15,636 bases of DNA from an uncultured Oscillibacter sp. (GCA_946183715.1 CAMHDB010000013.1:1-15636), one strand, 5' to 3'; counted from the first letter of the stretch, positions 8,002-15,351 are shown. A program made the numbers and translations. Notes: generated by a model not told the origin, from the letters alone.

Positions 8002-9888
8002 TTATTTCAGGCCGTTGAGGGTCTTGTAAATCTTCTCGATATCGCCGCTGTTGACAAGCGCGTCGGTGTCCTCCTCGGTCTCCGCCGCCTCCGCGACCGC
8101 GCCGAGTACGTCCACATGGTCTCCGCCGTCCTTGACCGCGATGCCCACGACGAGCTTTACCGTATCGTCGTCCCACTTGATTCCCTCCGGGTACGTCATG
8201 CACACAAGGCCGTTGTGAATGATGTACTTCCGGGCCTCGTTGGTGCCGTGCGGAATGGCAACGTGATTGCCAATCGCAACGGGGAAACTCTTGTTGCGCT
8301 CAATCATGCCCTCGATGTAGCCTTCCTCGACAATCCCGGCCTCGACCATCATACGGCCACAGTCGCGGATAGCCTGTTCGGGCGCGACGGGCTTGCAACC
8401 CAGTTTGATGTTTTCCTTTTTCAGGAGGATTTCGCCCTTCTGAACCCTGTCAGCGTCGCGCACACTCGCGGCACTCTGCGCGCCGGCCGCGCCGCGTCCC
8501 TCGACCATCTCGGTGACAAGCGCGTCGTACTCCGGGGCGCCCATGAAATTCTTGATGGGGATAATCCGCACGCCGGGGTTGTCGTTGGCGGCGCGGGCCG
8601 ACAGTTCGTGGTGCGTGACGATAATCTGGCAGTCTTTCGGGACTTCCGAAACCGGGGCGTGTACGACGGTGATGTCGGCGATACCCGCGCCCTTGAGCTT
8701 GTTGCGCAACATCGTTGCGCCCATGGCGGAGGAGCCCATTCCGGCGTCACAGGCAAACACAATCTTCTTTACGTCCTTGGGGTCTACGTACACGCCGGCG
8801 GTTACGTCGATAGCCTGACCTTTCGCGGCGGCCTTGTCGGCGGCTAACTGCGCCTGCGCGGCCTCGAAATCGCCTTCACTCTCGCGGACGAACAGTTTCA
8901 TGAGCGTGACCGTCACGACGAAGCTGACCGCGCAGCCCGCCGCGATTCCGACGATATTCGCGAAGTACGCGCCCTTGGGGGTCATGAGCAGTTCGGCGAT
9001 AATGGAGCCCGGGGACGCCGCCGCTTTCAGGCCGCCGCCGAGAATCGACAGTACGAGTATGGCGACGAAGTTGCCGGACATGGGGCCCAGAATCAAAACA
9101 GGATTCATGAGCACGTAGGGGAAGTAGAGCTCGTGGATTCCGCCGACGAACTGGATGAACGCCGCGCCAGCCGCCGACGAACGGGAGGAGCCTTTTCCGG
9201 CGACGCAGTAGGCCAGCAGTAAGCCCAGACCGGGGCCGGGGTTCGACTCAATCATGAACAGAATGGACTTGCCGACTTCTTGCGCCTGTTCGAGGCCGAT
9301 GGGCGTAAAGACGCCGTGGTTGATGGCGTTGTTGAGGAACAGGACTTTCGCGGGTTCGACGAGAATGGCGGTCAGGGGAAGGAGGCCGTGGTCGACGAGG
9401 AAGCCCACGCCCGCGCCCAGCGCGCCCGTGAGGACTTCACAGGCCGGGCCGATAACGAACATGGCGACAATCGACAGCGCGCCGCCGATAATGCCCACGG
9501 AGAAGTTGTTGACGAGCATTTCAAACCCGGCGGGAATGTGTCCCTCCATGGCCTCGTCGAACTTCTTGATAGCGTAGCCGCCGAGGGGGCCCATAATCAT
9601 GGCCCCGATGAACATGGGGATTCCCGCGCCGACGATGACGCCGAGTGTCGCGATAGCGCCCGCGACAGCGCCCTTCTGGTCGGCCACCATGCGTCCGCCG
9701 GTATAGCCAATCAGAACCGGCAGAAGGTAGGTGAGCATGGGACTGACCATCGTCGCGATTCGCTCATTGGGAAGCCAGCCATCCGCGATGAACAGGGCCG
9801 CGATGAAGCCCCACGCGATGAACGCTCCAATATTCGGCATGACCATGCCGCTCAGGAAGCGCCCGAACTTTTGTACCCGTTCTTTCAT
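8002..9888 (-). CDS. mtlA: PTS mannitol-specific permease EIICBA
   Basis: 628-residue fused EIIC-EIIB-EIIA permease, close to the 637 residues of E. coli MtlA. It takes up mannitol across the cytoplasmic membrane and phosphorylates it to mannitol 1-phosphate using phosphate from HPr. EIIC spans about 1-335 with the GGIHELYFPYVLMNP block (249-263; His252 and Glu253 match the family GGIHE motif). EIIB covers about 373-465, with the phospho-cysteine Cys380 in VFACDAGMGSSAMGA. EIIA covers about 483-628, with the phospho-histidine His547 in HVAIPHGTNEA. The Ala/Gln-rich stretch at 343-362 is the C-B linker. The ATG at 9886-9888 has GGAGG at 9896-9900. The gene stands alone: no mannitol 1-phosphate dehydrogenase (mtlD) or regulator (mtlR) is next to it. 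It has its own promoter and terminator. All catalytic residues are present, so it is probably functional. Confidence 0.95.
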   Translation of the reverse strand: MKERVQKFGRFLSGMVMPNIGAFIAWGFIAALFIADGWLPNERIATMVSPMLTYLLPVLIGYTGGRMVADQKGAVAGAIATLGVIVGAGIPMFIGAMIMGPLGGYAIKKFDEAMEGHIPAGFEMLVNNFSVGIIGGALSIVAMFVIGPACEVLTGALGAGVGFLVDHGLLPLTAILVEPAKVLFLNNAINHGVFTPIGLEQAQEVGKSILFMIESNPGPGLGLLLAYCVAGKGSSRSSAAGAAFIQFVGGIHELYFPYVLMNPVLILGPMSGNFVAILVLSILGGGLKAAASPGSIIAELLMTPKGAYFANIVGIAAGCAVSFVVTVTLMKLFVRESEGDFEAAQAQLAADKAAAKGQAIDVTAGVYVDPKDVKKIVFACDAGMGSSAMGATMLRNKLKGAGIADITVVHAPVSEVPKDCQIIVTHHELSARAANDNPGVRIIPIKNFMGAPEYDALVTEMVEGRGAAGAQSAASVRDADRVQKGEILLKKENIKLGCKPVAPEQAIRDCGRMMVEAGIVEEGYIEGMIERNKSFPVAIGNHVAIPHGTNEARKYIIHNGLVCMTYPEGIKWDDDTVKLVVGIAVKDGGDHVDVLGAVAEAAETEEDTDALVNSGDIEKIYKTLNGLK

Positions 9889-9907
9889 AGATTCTCCTCC
9901 CCTTCTC

Positions 9908-9925
9908 TTTCCGGGTTCCCGGAAA
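9908..9925 (-). repeat. Perfect inverted repeat in the mtlA leader
   Basis: TTTCCGGGTTCCCGGAAA is an 18-base perfect palindrome (8-base arms around TT). It lies between the predicted mtlA transcription start and its ribosome binding site. In RNA it would form a short hairpin just upstream of GGAGG; in DNA it could be an operator. I see no match to a known antiterminator (RAT) sequence. Confidence 0.55.
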
Positions 9926-9972
9926 TTTCGACAGCGACATGTCTAAACAGGTTCGTCTACTGTCTGTCAATT

Positions 9973-10001
9973 AGTGTAACAAATTCCCGGCGTATTGTCA
10001 A
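9973..10001 (-). promoter_or_regulatory. Sigma-A-type promoter of mtlA
   Basis: On the minus strand a consensus -35 (TTGACA, 9996-10001), a 17-base spacer and an extended -10 (TGTTACACT, with hexamer TACACT at 9973-9978). The start would be near 9966, giving a leader of about 78 bases. A second TTGACA at 9965-9970 has no good -10 at proper distance. Confidence 0.75.
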
Positions 10002-10007
10002 TCGGCT

Positions 10008-10039
10008 TTTTGTGAAAACTATGCACAAAATATAGTTTT
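10008..10039. repeat. Two interleaved inverted repeats upstream of the mtlA -35
   Basis: AAAACTAT (10015-10022) pairs with ATAGTTTT (10032-10039), and TTTTGTG (10008-10014) pairs with CACAAAA (10024-10030). The pairs share sequence, so only one can form at a time. The block is AT-rich in a GC-rich region and begins 6 bases upstream of the mtlA -35, a place typical for an activator or regulator site. It could instead end uppS-like transcription, but no T run follows the hairpin on the minus strand. Confidence 0.45.
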
Positions 10040-10090
10040 TCAAGAGGAATCGCAAGTATTCCGAGACAAGGGGGAGGCGGGGAGGGACGG

Positions 10091-10714
10091 CTAGCCGCCG
10101 AGCGTCACGTCCTGTTTGCCGTACCAGTCGAGCGCGTAGCGGAAATCGTCGTCGGAGTAGTCGGGCCAGCAGCGGTCAATCACGCAGAAGTCGGAATAGA
10201 TACTCTGAATCGGCAGAAAGCCCGACAGCCTCCGCATTCCGCCCCAGCGGATGATGAGGTCTATTCGGGAAATGTCGGACGAGTAGGGCTTGCCGTCCGT
10301 GCGGATGTGCGACAAGTCCCACTGCCAGCCGTAGTTGACAAGGAAGTTGACTTTCATGCCGCCGCCCCGTACCGCCGTCCGTGTCGCGTAGGGGTAGAGC
10401 GCCTCCGGAAAGCACTTCGATTCCCGGTTGCCAATCACGAGCAAATCAGCGCCTTCCTGTGTGAGGAGTTCCACGGCGTCCACGCACGCCTGACGGAACG
10501 CCCGAAACTGTTCCGCCGGACGCTTGCAGTTGTCGACCGTGAAGCCGTAGTAGGTGATTTCCTCGACGCCGCTTTCCCGGGCGAGACGGAGTAACTGTAG
10601 GCCGGGGCGCAGGCCGTACTGGTAGCCGTCGCGTTTCTCCAGACCGTGCTCCCGCGCCCAGCGGCGGTTCCCGTCCGGTATGATTCCGATATGTCTGGGC
10701 CGCTGTTTCGTCAT
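10091..10714 (-). CDS. Short, divergent cis-prenyltransferase (undecaprenyl diphosphate synthase family)
   Basis: 207 residues against about 240-260 for usual UppS. The family joins isopentenyl diphosphate units to an allylic diphosphate in Z configuration, often making the lipid carrier for wall glycans. HIGIIPDGNRRWA (8-20) is the diphosphate-binding motif with catalytic Asp14 (canonical MDGNGRWA). YGFTVDNCKRP (56-66) replaces FSTENWKRP, VNYGWQWDL (126-134) replaces NYGGRWDI, and IDLIIRWGGMRRLSGF (151-166) replaces DLxIRTSGExRLSNF. Met160 therefore stands where the conserved Mg2+-binding Glu is expected. I chose ATG 10714 over GTG 10723 because AAAGGAA (10724-10730) is 9 bases upstream of the ATG but touches the GTG. 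It stands alone, without cdsA, frr or pyrH, so it is probably not the housekeeping uppS. Substrate and product length are unknown. Confidence 0.78.
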   Translation of the reverse strand: MTKQRPRHIGIIPDGNRRWAREHGLEKRDGYQYGLRPGLQLLRLARESGVEEITYYGFTVDNCKRPAEQFRAFRQACVDAVELLTQEGADLLVIGNRESKCFPEALYPYATRTAVRGGGMKVNFLVNYGWQWDLSHIRTDGKPYSSDISRIDLIIRWGGMRRLSGFLPIQSIYSDFCVIDRCWPDYSDDDFRYALDWYGKQDVTLGG

Positions 10715-10817
10715 GTCCGACACTTCCTTTCTATAGTATTGGTAGTGTCTCCGGCGCGGGCGCGATTATTCCGCCGGGATTTCGTGAGTTTTGCGTAAAT
10801 TTCGCGGCTGATTTTCG

Positions 10818-10846
10818 GAGACTTCCCGCGGCGTTCCGGCTATACT
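10818..10846 (+). promoter_or_regulatory. Probable promoter of the Cthe_2159-like lipoprotein gene
   Basis: A good -10 (TATACT, 10841-10846) lies 46 bases before the ATG. With a 17-base spacer the -35 would be GAGACT (10818-10823), only three of six matches, so the -10 carries the call. The rest of the 177-base gap between the divergent genes shows no other clear element. Confidence 0.5.
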
Positions 10847-10891
10847 GTCACCCGTAAAGCGAACCACAAGCGAGTTAAGGAGTGATTCACC

Positions 10892-12796
10892 ATGAAATAT
10901 AGACGGATAAGCGGCGCGGCCCTGCTGTTGTCGGCGGCCATGCTTCTGAGCGCGTGCGCGACGGAACAGGCCAGCGTACAGGCGGCGTCCGCGACGGAAC
11001 AGGCCAGCGTACAGGCAGAGACCTCCACAACGCAACAGGACAGCGTACAGGCGGCGTCAAACCTCCCCGACGCGACCCCGCTTGACGCGGCCCCGGCTGA
11101 AATCGAAGTCTCCGACGCGTTCTCGACCCGCGACCTGTCGGGCGACTACGACGCCTCGGCGGCAGTCCGGATTACGCTCGGCGGCGCGTCGGCGTCCTGC
11201 GATTCCGGCGCGGTCACGGTCTCCGGCGCTAACGTCACGATTGCCGCCGCCGGGACGTATCTCCTCTCCGGCACGCTCTACAACGGTACGGTCATCGTCG
11301 ACGCCGGGAAGCAGGACAAAGTTCAACTTGTACTCGACAACGTTTCGATGAACTCCGACACGTTCGCCGCGATTTACGTCAAACAGGCCGACAAAGTTTT
11401 CCTGACGCTCCCGGACGGCACCGTGAACACGCTCACCAATGGCGGCACCTTTACGGCCATTGACGACAACAACGTCGACGGCGTTATTTTCTCCAAGGAC
11501 GATTTGACCCTCAACGGCACCGGGAAACTGGTCGTGAACTCCCCCGCCAAACACGGGCTTGTCTGCAAGGACGATTTGGTTGTCACGGGCGGGGCTTACG
11601 AGATTACGGCGGCGAGCCACGCGATTTCCGCAAAGGACAGCTTCAGCGTCGCGGGCGGCACGTTCACGCTGACGGCGGGCAAGGACGGCGTACACGTCGA
11701 GAACAGCGACGACGCCGCGCTGGGTAACGTCTACATTGCCGACGGAACGTGGACGGTTACGGCGGACGGCGACGGCGTGTCGGCGTCGGGCACTCTGCGC
11801 GTTGACGGCGGCACCTTCGCGGTCAGAACCGGGGGCGGAAAGCAGAACGCGAAAGCCTCCGACGAGAGCCGCAAGGGCTTCAAGGCAGACGGGAACATTG
11901 CCTTCAACGGCGGAACGGTCGCCATTGACGCGGCGGACGACGGGATTTCCTCCGACGCAGACATCACCATCAGCGGCGGGAACTACGCCGTAGCGGTCGG
12001 GGACGACGGCATCCACGCCGACGGACTGGCGCAAATCGACGGCGGCACCCTTGATATCAACGGCGCCGAGGGAATCGAGGCAACGTATATCCGGATTAAC
12101 GACGGTACGGTGAACATCTACGCCACCGACGACGGAATCAACTCCACCCGCGATTCCAGCGCCTACTCTTCTGCGGTAGAGTTCAACGGCGGCGAAACCA
12201 CGGTGGAAGTCGGCCCCGGCGACACGGACGGTATCGACTCCAACGGGGCCCTGATTATCACGGGCGGTACGATTAGCGTGACCGGGAACTCGGCCTTCGA
12301 CTACGACGGCACTTTGACCTTTACGGGCGGCACGGTGATTATCAACGGCGAGCAGGTCGACACAATTCCGAATCAGATGTTTGGTCGTGGCGGCGGACGC
12401 GGCGGCATGGGTCGCGGCGGCACCATGCCCGACGGGGCTTTCGGCGGCCCGCGCGGCAACTGGACGCCTGACGGAAACGGCGGCACCGCGCCAGACGGAA
12501 GCACTACGACGCCCGACGGGAGTACCCGTCAATGGGGCGGACGCGGCGGAAAGGGGCGTCCGGCAGACGGAACGACCACCAGCGGCGACAGCGTGACGCC
12601 TGACGCGCGCGGCGGAAAGGGGCGTCCGGCGGACGGAACCGCCAGCAACAACAGCGTAACGTCTGACGCGCGGGGCGGTAAAGTCCCGGGCGGACAGGGT
12701 AGCGTAACCCCGAACGGACGCGGCGGAAAGAGCCGGACACAAACGGAAGTCCCCGACGCAACGACGGCCCCCACCCAGAAAATGGCGACTATCTGA
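10892..12796 (+). CDS. Surface lipoprotein with Cthe_2159-like carbohydrate-binding beta-helix and RGG-rich tail
   Basis: 634 residues. A basic N-terminus, a hydrophobic stretch and LLSAC give a lipobox with Cys22 as the lipidated residue. Residues 23-56 are a repeated linker (ATEQASVQAAS twice, then a third partial copy). About 70-490 is a beta-helix of short rungs with recurrent GGT-hydrophobic and DDGI/DGI turns (349-352, 371-375, 412-416, 446-449). This pattern fits the Cthe_2159 family (DUF4353), whose founder binds acidic plant polysaccharides and calcium. The acidic turns are plausible calcium ligands. Residues 498-634 are Gly/Arg/Pro-rich, with four decaying repeats starting RGGK (551, 573, 594, 610). 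The ATG at 10892 has AAGGAG at 10877-10882. A long antisense open frame is a composition shadow. The gene is probably transcribed alone, since a hairpin follows. Ligand unproven. Confidence 0.82.
   Translation: MKYRRISGAALLLSAAMLLSACATEQASVQAASATEQASVQAETSTTQQDSVQAASNLPDATPLDAAPAEIEVSDAFSTRDLSGDYDASAAVRITLGGASASCDSGAVTVSGANVTIAAAGTYLLSGTLYNGTVIVDAGKQDKVQLVLDNVSMNSDTFAAIYVKQADKVFLTLPDGTVNTLTNGGTFTAIDDNNVDGVIFSKDDLTLNGTGKLVVNSPAKHGLVCKDDLVVTGGAYEITAASHAISAKDSFSVAGGTFTLTAGKDGVHVENSDDAALGNVYIADGTWTVTADGDGVSASGTLRVDGGTFAVRTGGGKQNAKASDESRKGFKADGNIAFNGGTVAIDAADDGISSDADITISGGNYAVAVGDDGIHADGLAQIDGGTLDINGAEGIEATYIRINDGTVNIYATDDGINSTRDSSAYSSAVEFNGGETTVEVGPGDTDGIDSNGALIITGGTISVTGNSAFDYDGTLTFTGGTVIINGEQVDTIPNQMFGRGGGRGGMGRGGTMPDGAFGGPRGNWTPDGNGGTAPDGSTTTPDGSTRQWGGRGGKGRPADGTTTSGDSVTPDARGGKGRPADGTASNNSVTSDARGGKVPGGQGSVTPNGRGGKSRTQTEVPDATTAPTQKMATI
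10958..11023 (+). repeat. 33-bp tandem repeat coding the lipoprotein linker
   Basis: Two adjacent 33-base units begin at 10958 and 10991; their first 26 bases are identical. They encode ATEQASVQAAS and ATEQASVQAET directly after the lipidated Cys22. A weaker third unit (QQDSVQAAS) follows. In-frame copy-number change could alter linker length without breaking the gene. Confidence 0.85.
12542..12760 (+). repeat. Degenerate tandem repeats coding the RGGK tail
   Basis: Four in-frame units of 66, 63, 48 and 42 bases each start with an RGGK codon block. The first two share about 30 nearly identical bases encoding RGGKGRPADGT; the later ones decay. All lengths are multiples of three. Confidence 0.8.
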
Positions 12797-12811
12797 CGAA
12801 CCAACGACACG

Positions 12812-12840
12812 GGCGGCGGGGTATCCGCCGCCTGTTTTCA
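12812..12840 (+). terminator. Hairpin terminator or attenuator after the lipoprotein gene
   Basis: An 8-bp perfect GC stem (GGCGGCGG with CCGCCGCC) and a GGTAT loop are followed by TGTTTTC. It lies 15 bases after the lipoprotein stop and ends just before the next ribosome binding site (GGGAGG, 12844-12849). No separate promoter for the next gene is visible, so partial read-through may feed the downstream genes. Confidence 0.65.
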
Positions 12841-12857
12841 GGCGGGAGGTGGATTTT

Positions 12858-13895
12858 GTGAAATACGCCCTGATTCCGGCCTTCGAGCCGGGGGAAACAT
12901 TGATTGATATCGTGCGCGGGCTGAAGAAGTACGGCTTTGAGGTACTGGTCGTCGACGACGGGAGCGGCCCGCGCTACGCCGGAATCTTCGAGGAGGCGGA
13001 AAAGGACGCCTTTGTGATTTCGTTCGCGTCGAACCACGGGAAGGGACACGCGCTGAAAGCGGCGTTCGACTGTCTGACGGGCCGCGCCCGCGACGGGGAC
13101 ACCGTCGTTACGCTGGACTGCGACGGACAGCACCGCATAGAGGACGCGGTTCGGCTGTGCGACGCGGCGGCGCGGGAACCCGGCACACTCTTTCTGGGCA
13201 GTCGGCGACAGTCGGGCGCGTCGCCGTTGCGGAGCCGCTTCGGCAACGCCGTCACAAGGGCGGTTTTCCGCCTCTGCGCCGGAATCCCCGTCAGCGACAC
13301 CCAAACCGGATTGCGTGCTTTCTCCGCGCGCCTCCTCCCGCAAGCCGCACGTATACCCGGGGAGCGCTACGAATACGAAATGAATGCCCTCTTCTACTGC
13401 GCGCGGCGCGGGATTCCCGTCCGGGAAATCCCCGTCGAGACCCTCTACTTCGACAATAACGCCGGGTCGCACTTCCGCCCCTTACGCGATTCTTGGCGTA
13501 TCTACCGCGAAATCCTCAAATTCTCCGCTTCCTCTCTCCTCGGATTTCTGGTAGACTATGCCCTGTACAGTCTGCTGACCGTACTCGGCGCGCCGCCTCT
13601 TTCGTCGAATGTCGCGGCCCGTTGCGTCAGCGCGGCGGTCAATTTCAGCGTCAACCGCCGCTTCGTATTCCGCGACAGCGGCCCCGTACAGAAGAGCGCC
13701 GCGCGCTACTTCGCCCTCGCGCTGGCAATTCTGGCCTGTAACTCCGCGATTCTCTGCGGCCTTACGCTGGCCTTGGGCGTCAACCCCTACCTCGCGAAAG
13801 TCCTGACGGAATTACTCCTCTTTGTGGGGAGTTATCTGGCGCAGAAACACATGGTTTTCGCGAAATTCTACGACCGGGAGTGTGAGAGTTTATGA
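12858..13895 (+). CDS. GT2 glycosyltransferase fused to a GtrA membrane domain
   Basis: 345 residues. Residues 1-205 form a GT2 glycosyltransferase of the dolichol-phosphate-mannose synthase type: LVVDDGSG (30-37) for nucleotide binding, LDCDGQHRIED (86-96) with the Asp-x-Asp-like metal site, GSRRQSG (114-120) and DTQTGLRAF (147-155). Residues about 222-340 form a GtrA domain with four predicted helices (NFSVNRRFVF is typical). Such fusions are thought to load a sugar onto a polyprenyl phosphate and help present it on the outer face of the membrane; that role is from family knowledge. Start: GTG 12858 is chosen because GGGAGG (12844-12849) lies 8 bases upstream, whereas the alternative GTG at 12849 overlaps that site. 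The stop overlaps the next start (ATGA), so the two genes are translationally coupled. Donor sugar unknown. Confidence 0.88.
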   Translation: MKYALIPAFEPGETLIDIVRGLKKYGFEVLVVDDGSGPRYAGIFEEAEKDAFVISFASNHGKGHALKAAFDCLTGRARDGDTVVTLDCDGQHRIEDAVRLCDAAAREPGTLFLGSRRQSGASPLRSRFGNAVTRAVFRLCAGIPVSDTQTGLRAFSARLLPQAARIPGERYEYEMNALFYCARRGIPVREIPVETLYFDNNAGSHFRPLRDSWRIYREILKFSASSLLGFLVDYALYSLLTVLGAPPLSSNVAARCVSAAVNFSVNRRFVFRDSGPVQKSAARYFALALAILACNSAILCGLTLALGVNPYLAKVLTELLLFVGSYLAQKHMVFAKFYDRECESL

Positions 13896-14956
13896 AAAAA
13901 TGGAGGTTTGAACTCCTCTTTTCCCTGATTCTGCTGTTGTTCACCGCCTACGCATTACTCGACACCTTCGTGATTCCGCGGCAGTACGAGACTGTGCAGA
14001 GTGTCCCGGACACGGCGGCGCGGGAACTCCGGGAAGTACAGCCCTCGACGCAAGTACAGCCTTCCACACAAGCACAGTCCGACAGCGGCGACACCGCGCG
14101 CCGTCGCAAACGCGGCAAGCCGTCGCGTACTTCGTCGCAAGCCACGGACACGGGCGGCACTTCGTCGCAATCCACCGACACGGGCAAAACAACGCAAGTC
14201 ACAACCCCCGACAGCACGGCGCAAGTCACGAATGACAGCGGAACGTGGGCGGACGGGAATATTTCCGTGACGCTCACGCAGTACCGGGAGTACGATACCG
14301 ACGTATATGTAGCCGATGTTACGCTGTCCGCGCCGGAGTACCTCAAAACCGCCCTCGCGGGCAACGCCTACGGGCGGAATATCAAAGACAAAACGTCCGC
14401 GATTGCCGCCGACAACGGCGCGATTCTGGCCATTAACGGCGACTACTACGGCGCGCGGGAGCGCGGCTACGTGATACGAAACGGCATTCTGTACCGGGAC
14501 ACCCCGGCGGGCGGCGACGTACTGGCCATCATGAACGACGGTTCTTTCCGAATCGTGGACGACCGGGAGGTGACAGCGCAGGAACTGCTTGACGCGGGCG
14601 CGGTACAAGTCTTGTCCTTCGGCCCGGCGCTGTTGAAAAACGGGACTATTAGCGTATCGGAGGGACAGGAAGTCGGAAAGGCTATGGCGAGTAATCCCCG
14701 GACTGCCGTCGCGGTACTCGGCGACTTGCATTACGCGTTCATCGTCGCGGACGGGCGCACCGACAAAAGTGAGGGCATGTCGCTTTACGAACTGGCGGAA
14801 TTTATCCGCGGACTGGGCGCGGAGAGCGCGTACAATCTGGACGGCGGCGGCTCGTCGACGATGGTCTTTCAGGGCGAAATCGTGAACCGTCCGACGACCA
14901 GCGGGAACTCTTTGAAGGAACGGAGCGTGAGCGACATTGTCTGTATCAGTCCTTGA
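13892..14956 (+). CDS. Membrane-anchored phosphodiester glycosidase (NAGPA family)
   Basis: 354 residues. An N-terminal helix (about 7-27, signal anchor) is followed by a Ser/Thr/Gln-rich linker (35-118) with a basic patch RRRKRGK (70-76) and two 30-base repeats encoding TSSQ-x-TDTG (80-99). About 119-354 is the catalytic domain of the phosphodiester glycosidase family (NAGPA-like, Pfam PF09992): AINGDYYGARERGYVIRNG (180-198), NPRTAVAV (268-275), ADGR (286-289) and NLDGGGSSTMV (315-325), with the closing RSVSDIV. NAGPA removes GlcNAc from a phosphodiester in eukaryotes; bacterial members are linked to exopolysaccharide or wall glycans, and the substrate here is unknown. It should act outside the membrane. 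The ATG overlaps the previous stop by four bases, which ties it to the GT2-GtrA enzyme. Domain call firm, substrate inferred. Confidence 0.87.
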   Translation: MKKWRFELLFSLILLLFTAYALLDTFVIPRQYETVQSVPDTAARELREVQPSTQVQPSTQAQSDSGDTARRRKRGKPSRTSSQATDTGGTSSQSTDTGKTTQVTTPDSTAQVTNDSGTWADGNISVTLTQYREYDTDVYVADVTLSAPEYLKTALAGNAYGRNIKDKTSAIAADNGAILAINGDYYGARERGYVIRNGILYRDTPAGGDVLAIMNDGSFRIVDDREVTAQELLDAGAVQVLSFGPALLKNGTISVSEGQEVGKAMASNPRTAVAVLGDLHYAFIVADGRTDKSEGMSLYELAEFIRGLGAESAYNLDGGGSSTMVFQGEIVNRPTTSGNSLKERSVSDIVCISP

Positions 14957-15299
14957 CGCGCTGAAATCGGCGCGGAACTACCTGTACGCCGCGATTTTCT
15001 GCGCGTTCTTCGGCGCGGTCTACGAGTACTTCGGGCACGGCGTCTACTCCTGGTTCATGCTCTACGCGTTCGCCTTCCCGCTGTTGCTCGGCGCGCTCCC
15101 CGCGTTTCTCTACGCCCTGCGTGACAGTATGCCGCGCGTGTCCCGGAAACTCTGGGGCGCGGGCGTCGCCACGCTGACAGTCGGCGCGCTGTTCCGGGGC
15201 GTCCTCGACATCTACGGCACTACCAACGCCCTCGGGCGCGTCTACTGGTTCGCCGGGGCCGGACTGCTTCTCGCCGCGTTTCTCCGCGCCGACACATAA
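14937..15299 (+). CDS. Small four-helix membrane protein, function unknown
   Basis: 120 residues with four predicted helices (about 15-30, 37-60, 73-90, 101-116). The charges are mostly between helices 2 and 3 (RDSMPRVSRK). I do not recognise a characterised family, though similar proteins seem to accompany glycosyltransferase-phosphodiesterase pairs in Clostridia (memory only). The start is TTG 14937: no other start codon in frame gives a plausible N-terminus. GGAG at 14922-14925 lies 11 bases upstream. It overlaps the preceding gene by 20 bases, so it is expected to be co-translated and to act with it in the membrane. Confidence 0.7.
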   Translation: MSVSVLDALKSARNYLYAAIFCAFFGAVYEYFGHGVYSWFMLYAFAFPLLLGALPAFLYALRDSMPRVSRKLWGAGVATLTVGALFRGVLDIYGTTNALGRVYWFAGAGLLLAAFLRADT

Positions 15300-15303
15300 G
15301 CGC

Positions 15304-15333
15304 GGATAGTCTGTCGCTTTCCCGGGCACACTG
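15304..15333 (+). promoter_or_regulatory. Weak sigma-G-like promoter before the spoVAE unit
   Basis: GGATA (15304-15308), an 18-base spacer and CACACTG (15327-15333) resemble the forespore sigma-G consensus (GHATR, 18 bases, CATNHTA) with one mismatch in the first box and two in the second. spoVA genes are known sigma-G targets, which is the main reason to note it. Confidence 0.3.
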
Positions 15334-15342
15334 TACCCGGGA
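15320..15342 (+). promoter_or_regulatory. Hairpin covering the ribosome binding site of the small gene
   Basis: TCCCGGG (15320-15326) pairs with CCCGGGA (15336-15342) across a 9-base loop. The right arm takes in most of GGGAGG (15339-15344), the ribosome binding site 7 bases before the ATG at 15352. No T run follows, so this is not a good terminator. It may limit translation of transcripts that come from upstream. Confidence 0.45.
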
Positions 15343-15351
15343 GGCGATATT

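Noticed and set aside
9948..9970. Second TTGACA as an alternative mtlA promoter
   Set aside because: At 17 or 18 bases the corresponding -10 hexamers (TTTAGA, TTAGAC) are poor, whereas the upstream TTGACA has a well-placed extended -10.
10011..10027. Possible catabolite (cre) site in the AT-rich patch upstream of mtlA
   Set aside because: The sequence has the TG...CA ends but lacks the central CG of the cre consensus, so it is better described as an inverted repeat of unknown use.
9280..10035. A plus-strand open frame across the mtlA 5' end and promoter
   Set aside because: It is antisense to the conserved EIIC domain and runs through the mtlA promoter; no ribosome binding site or recognisable protein.
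10958..11023. Tandem repeats as a CRISPR-like array
   Set aside because: The units are directly adjacent without spacers, in frame, and encode a regular linker peptide.
11057..12742. A 561-residue open frame on the minus strand opposite the lipoprotein gene
   Set aside because: It mirrors GC-rich, repeat-rich coding sequence, is Arg/Val-rich without recognisable domains, and has no ribosome binding site. The plus-strand gene has a signal peptide, lipobox and known fold.
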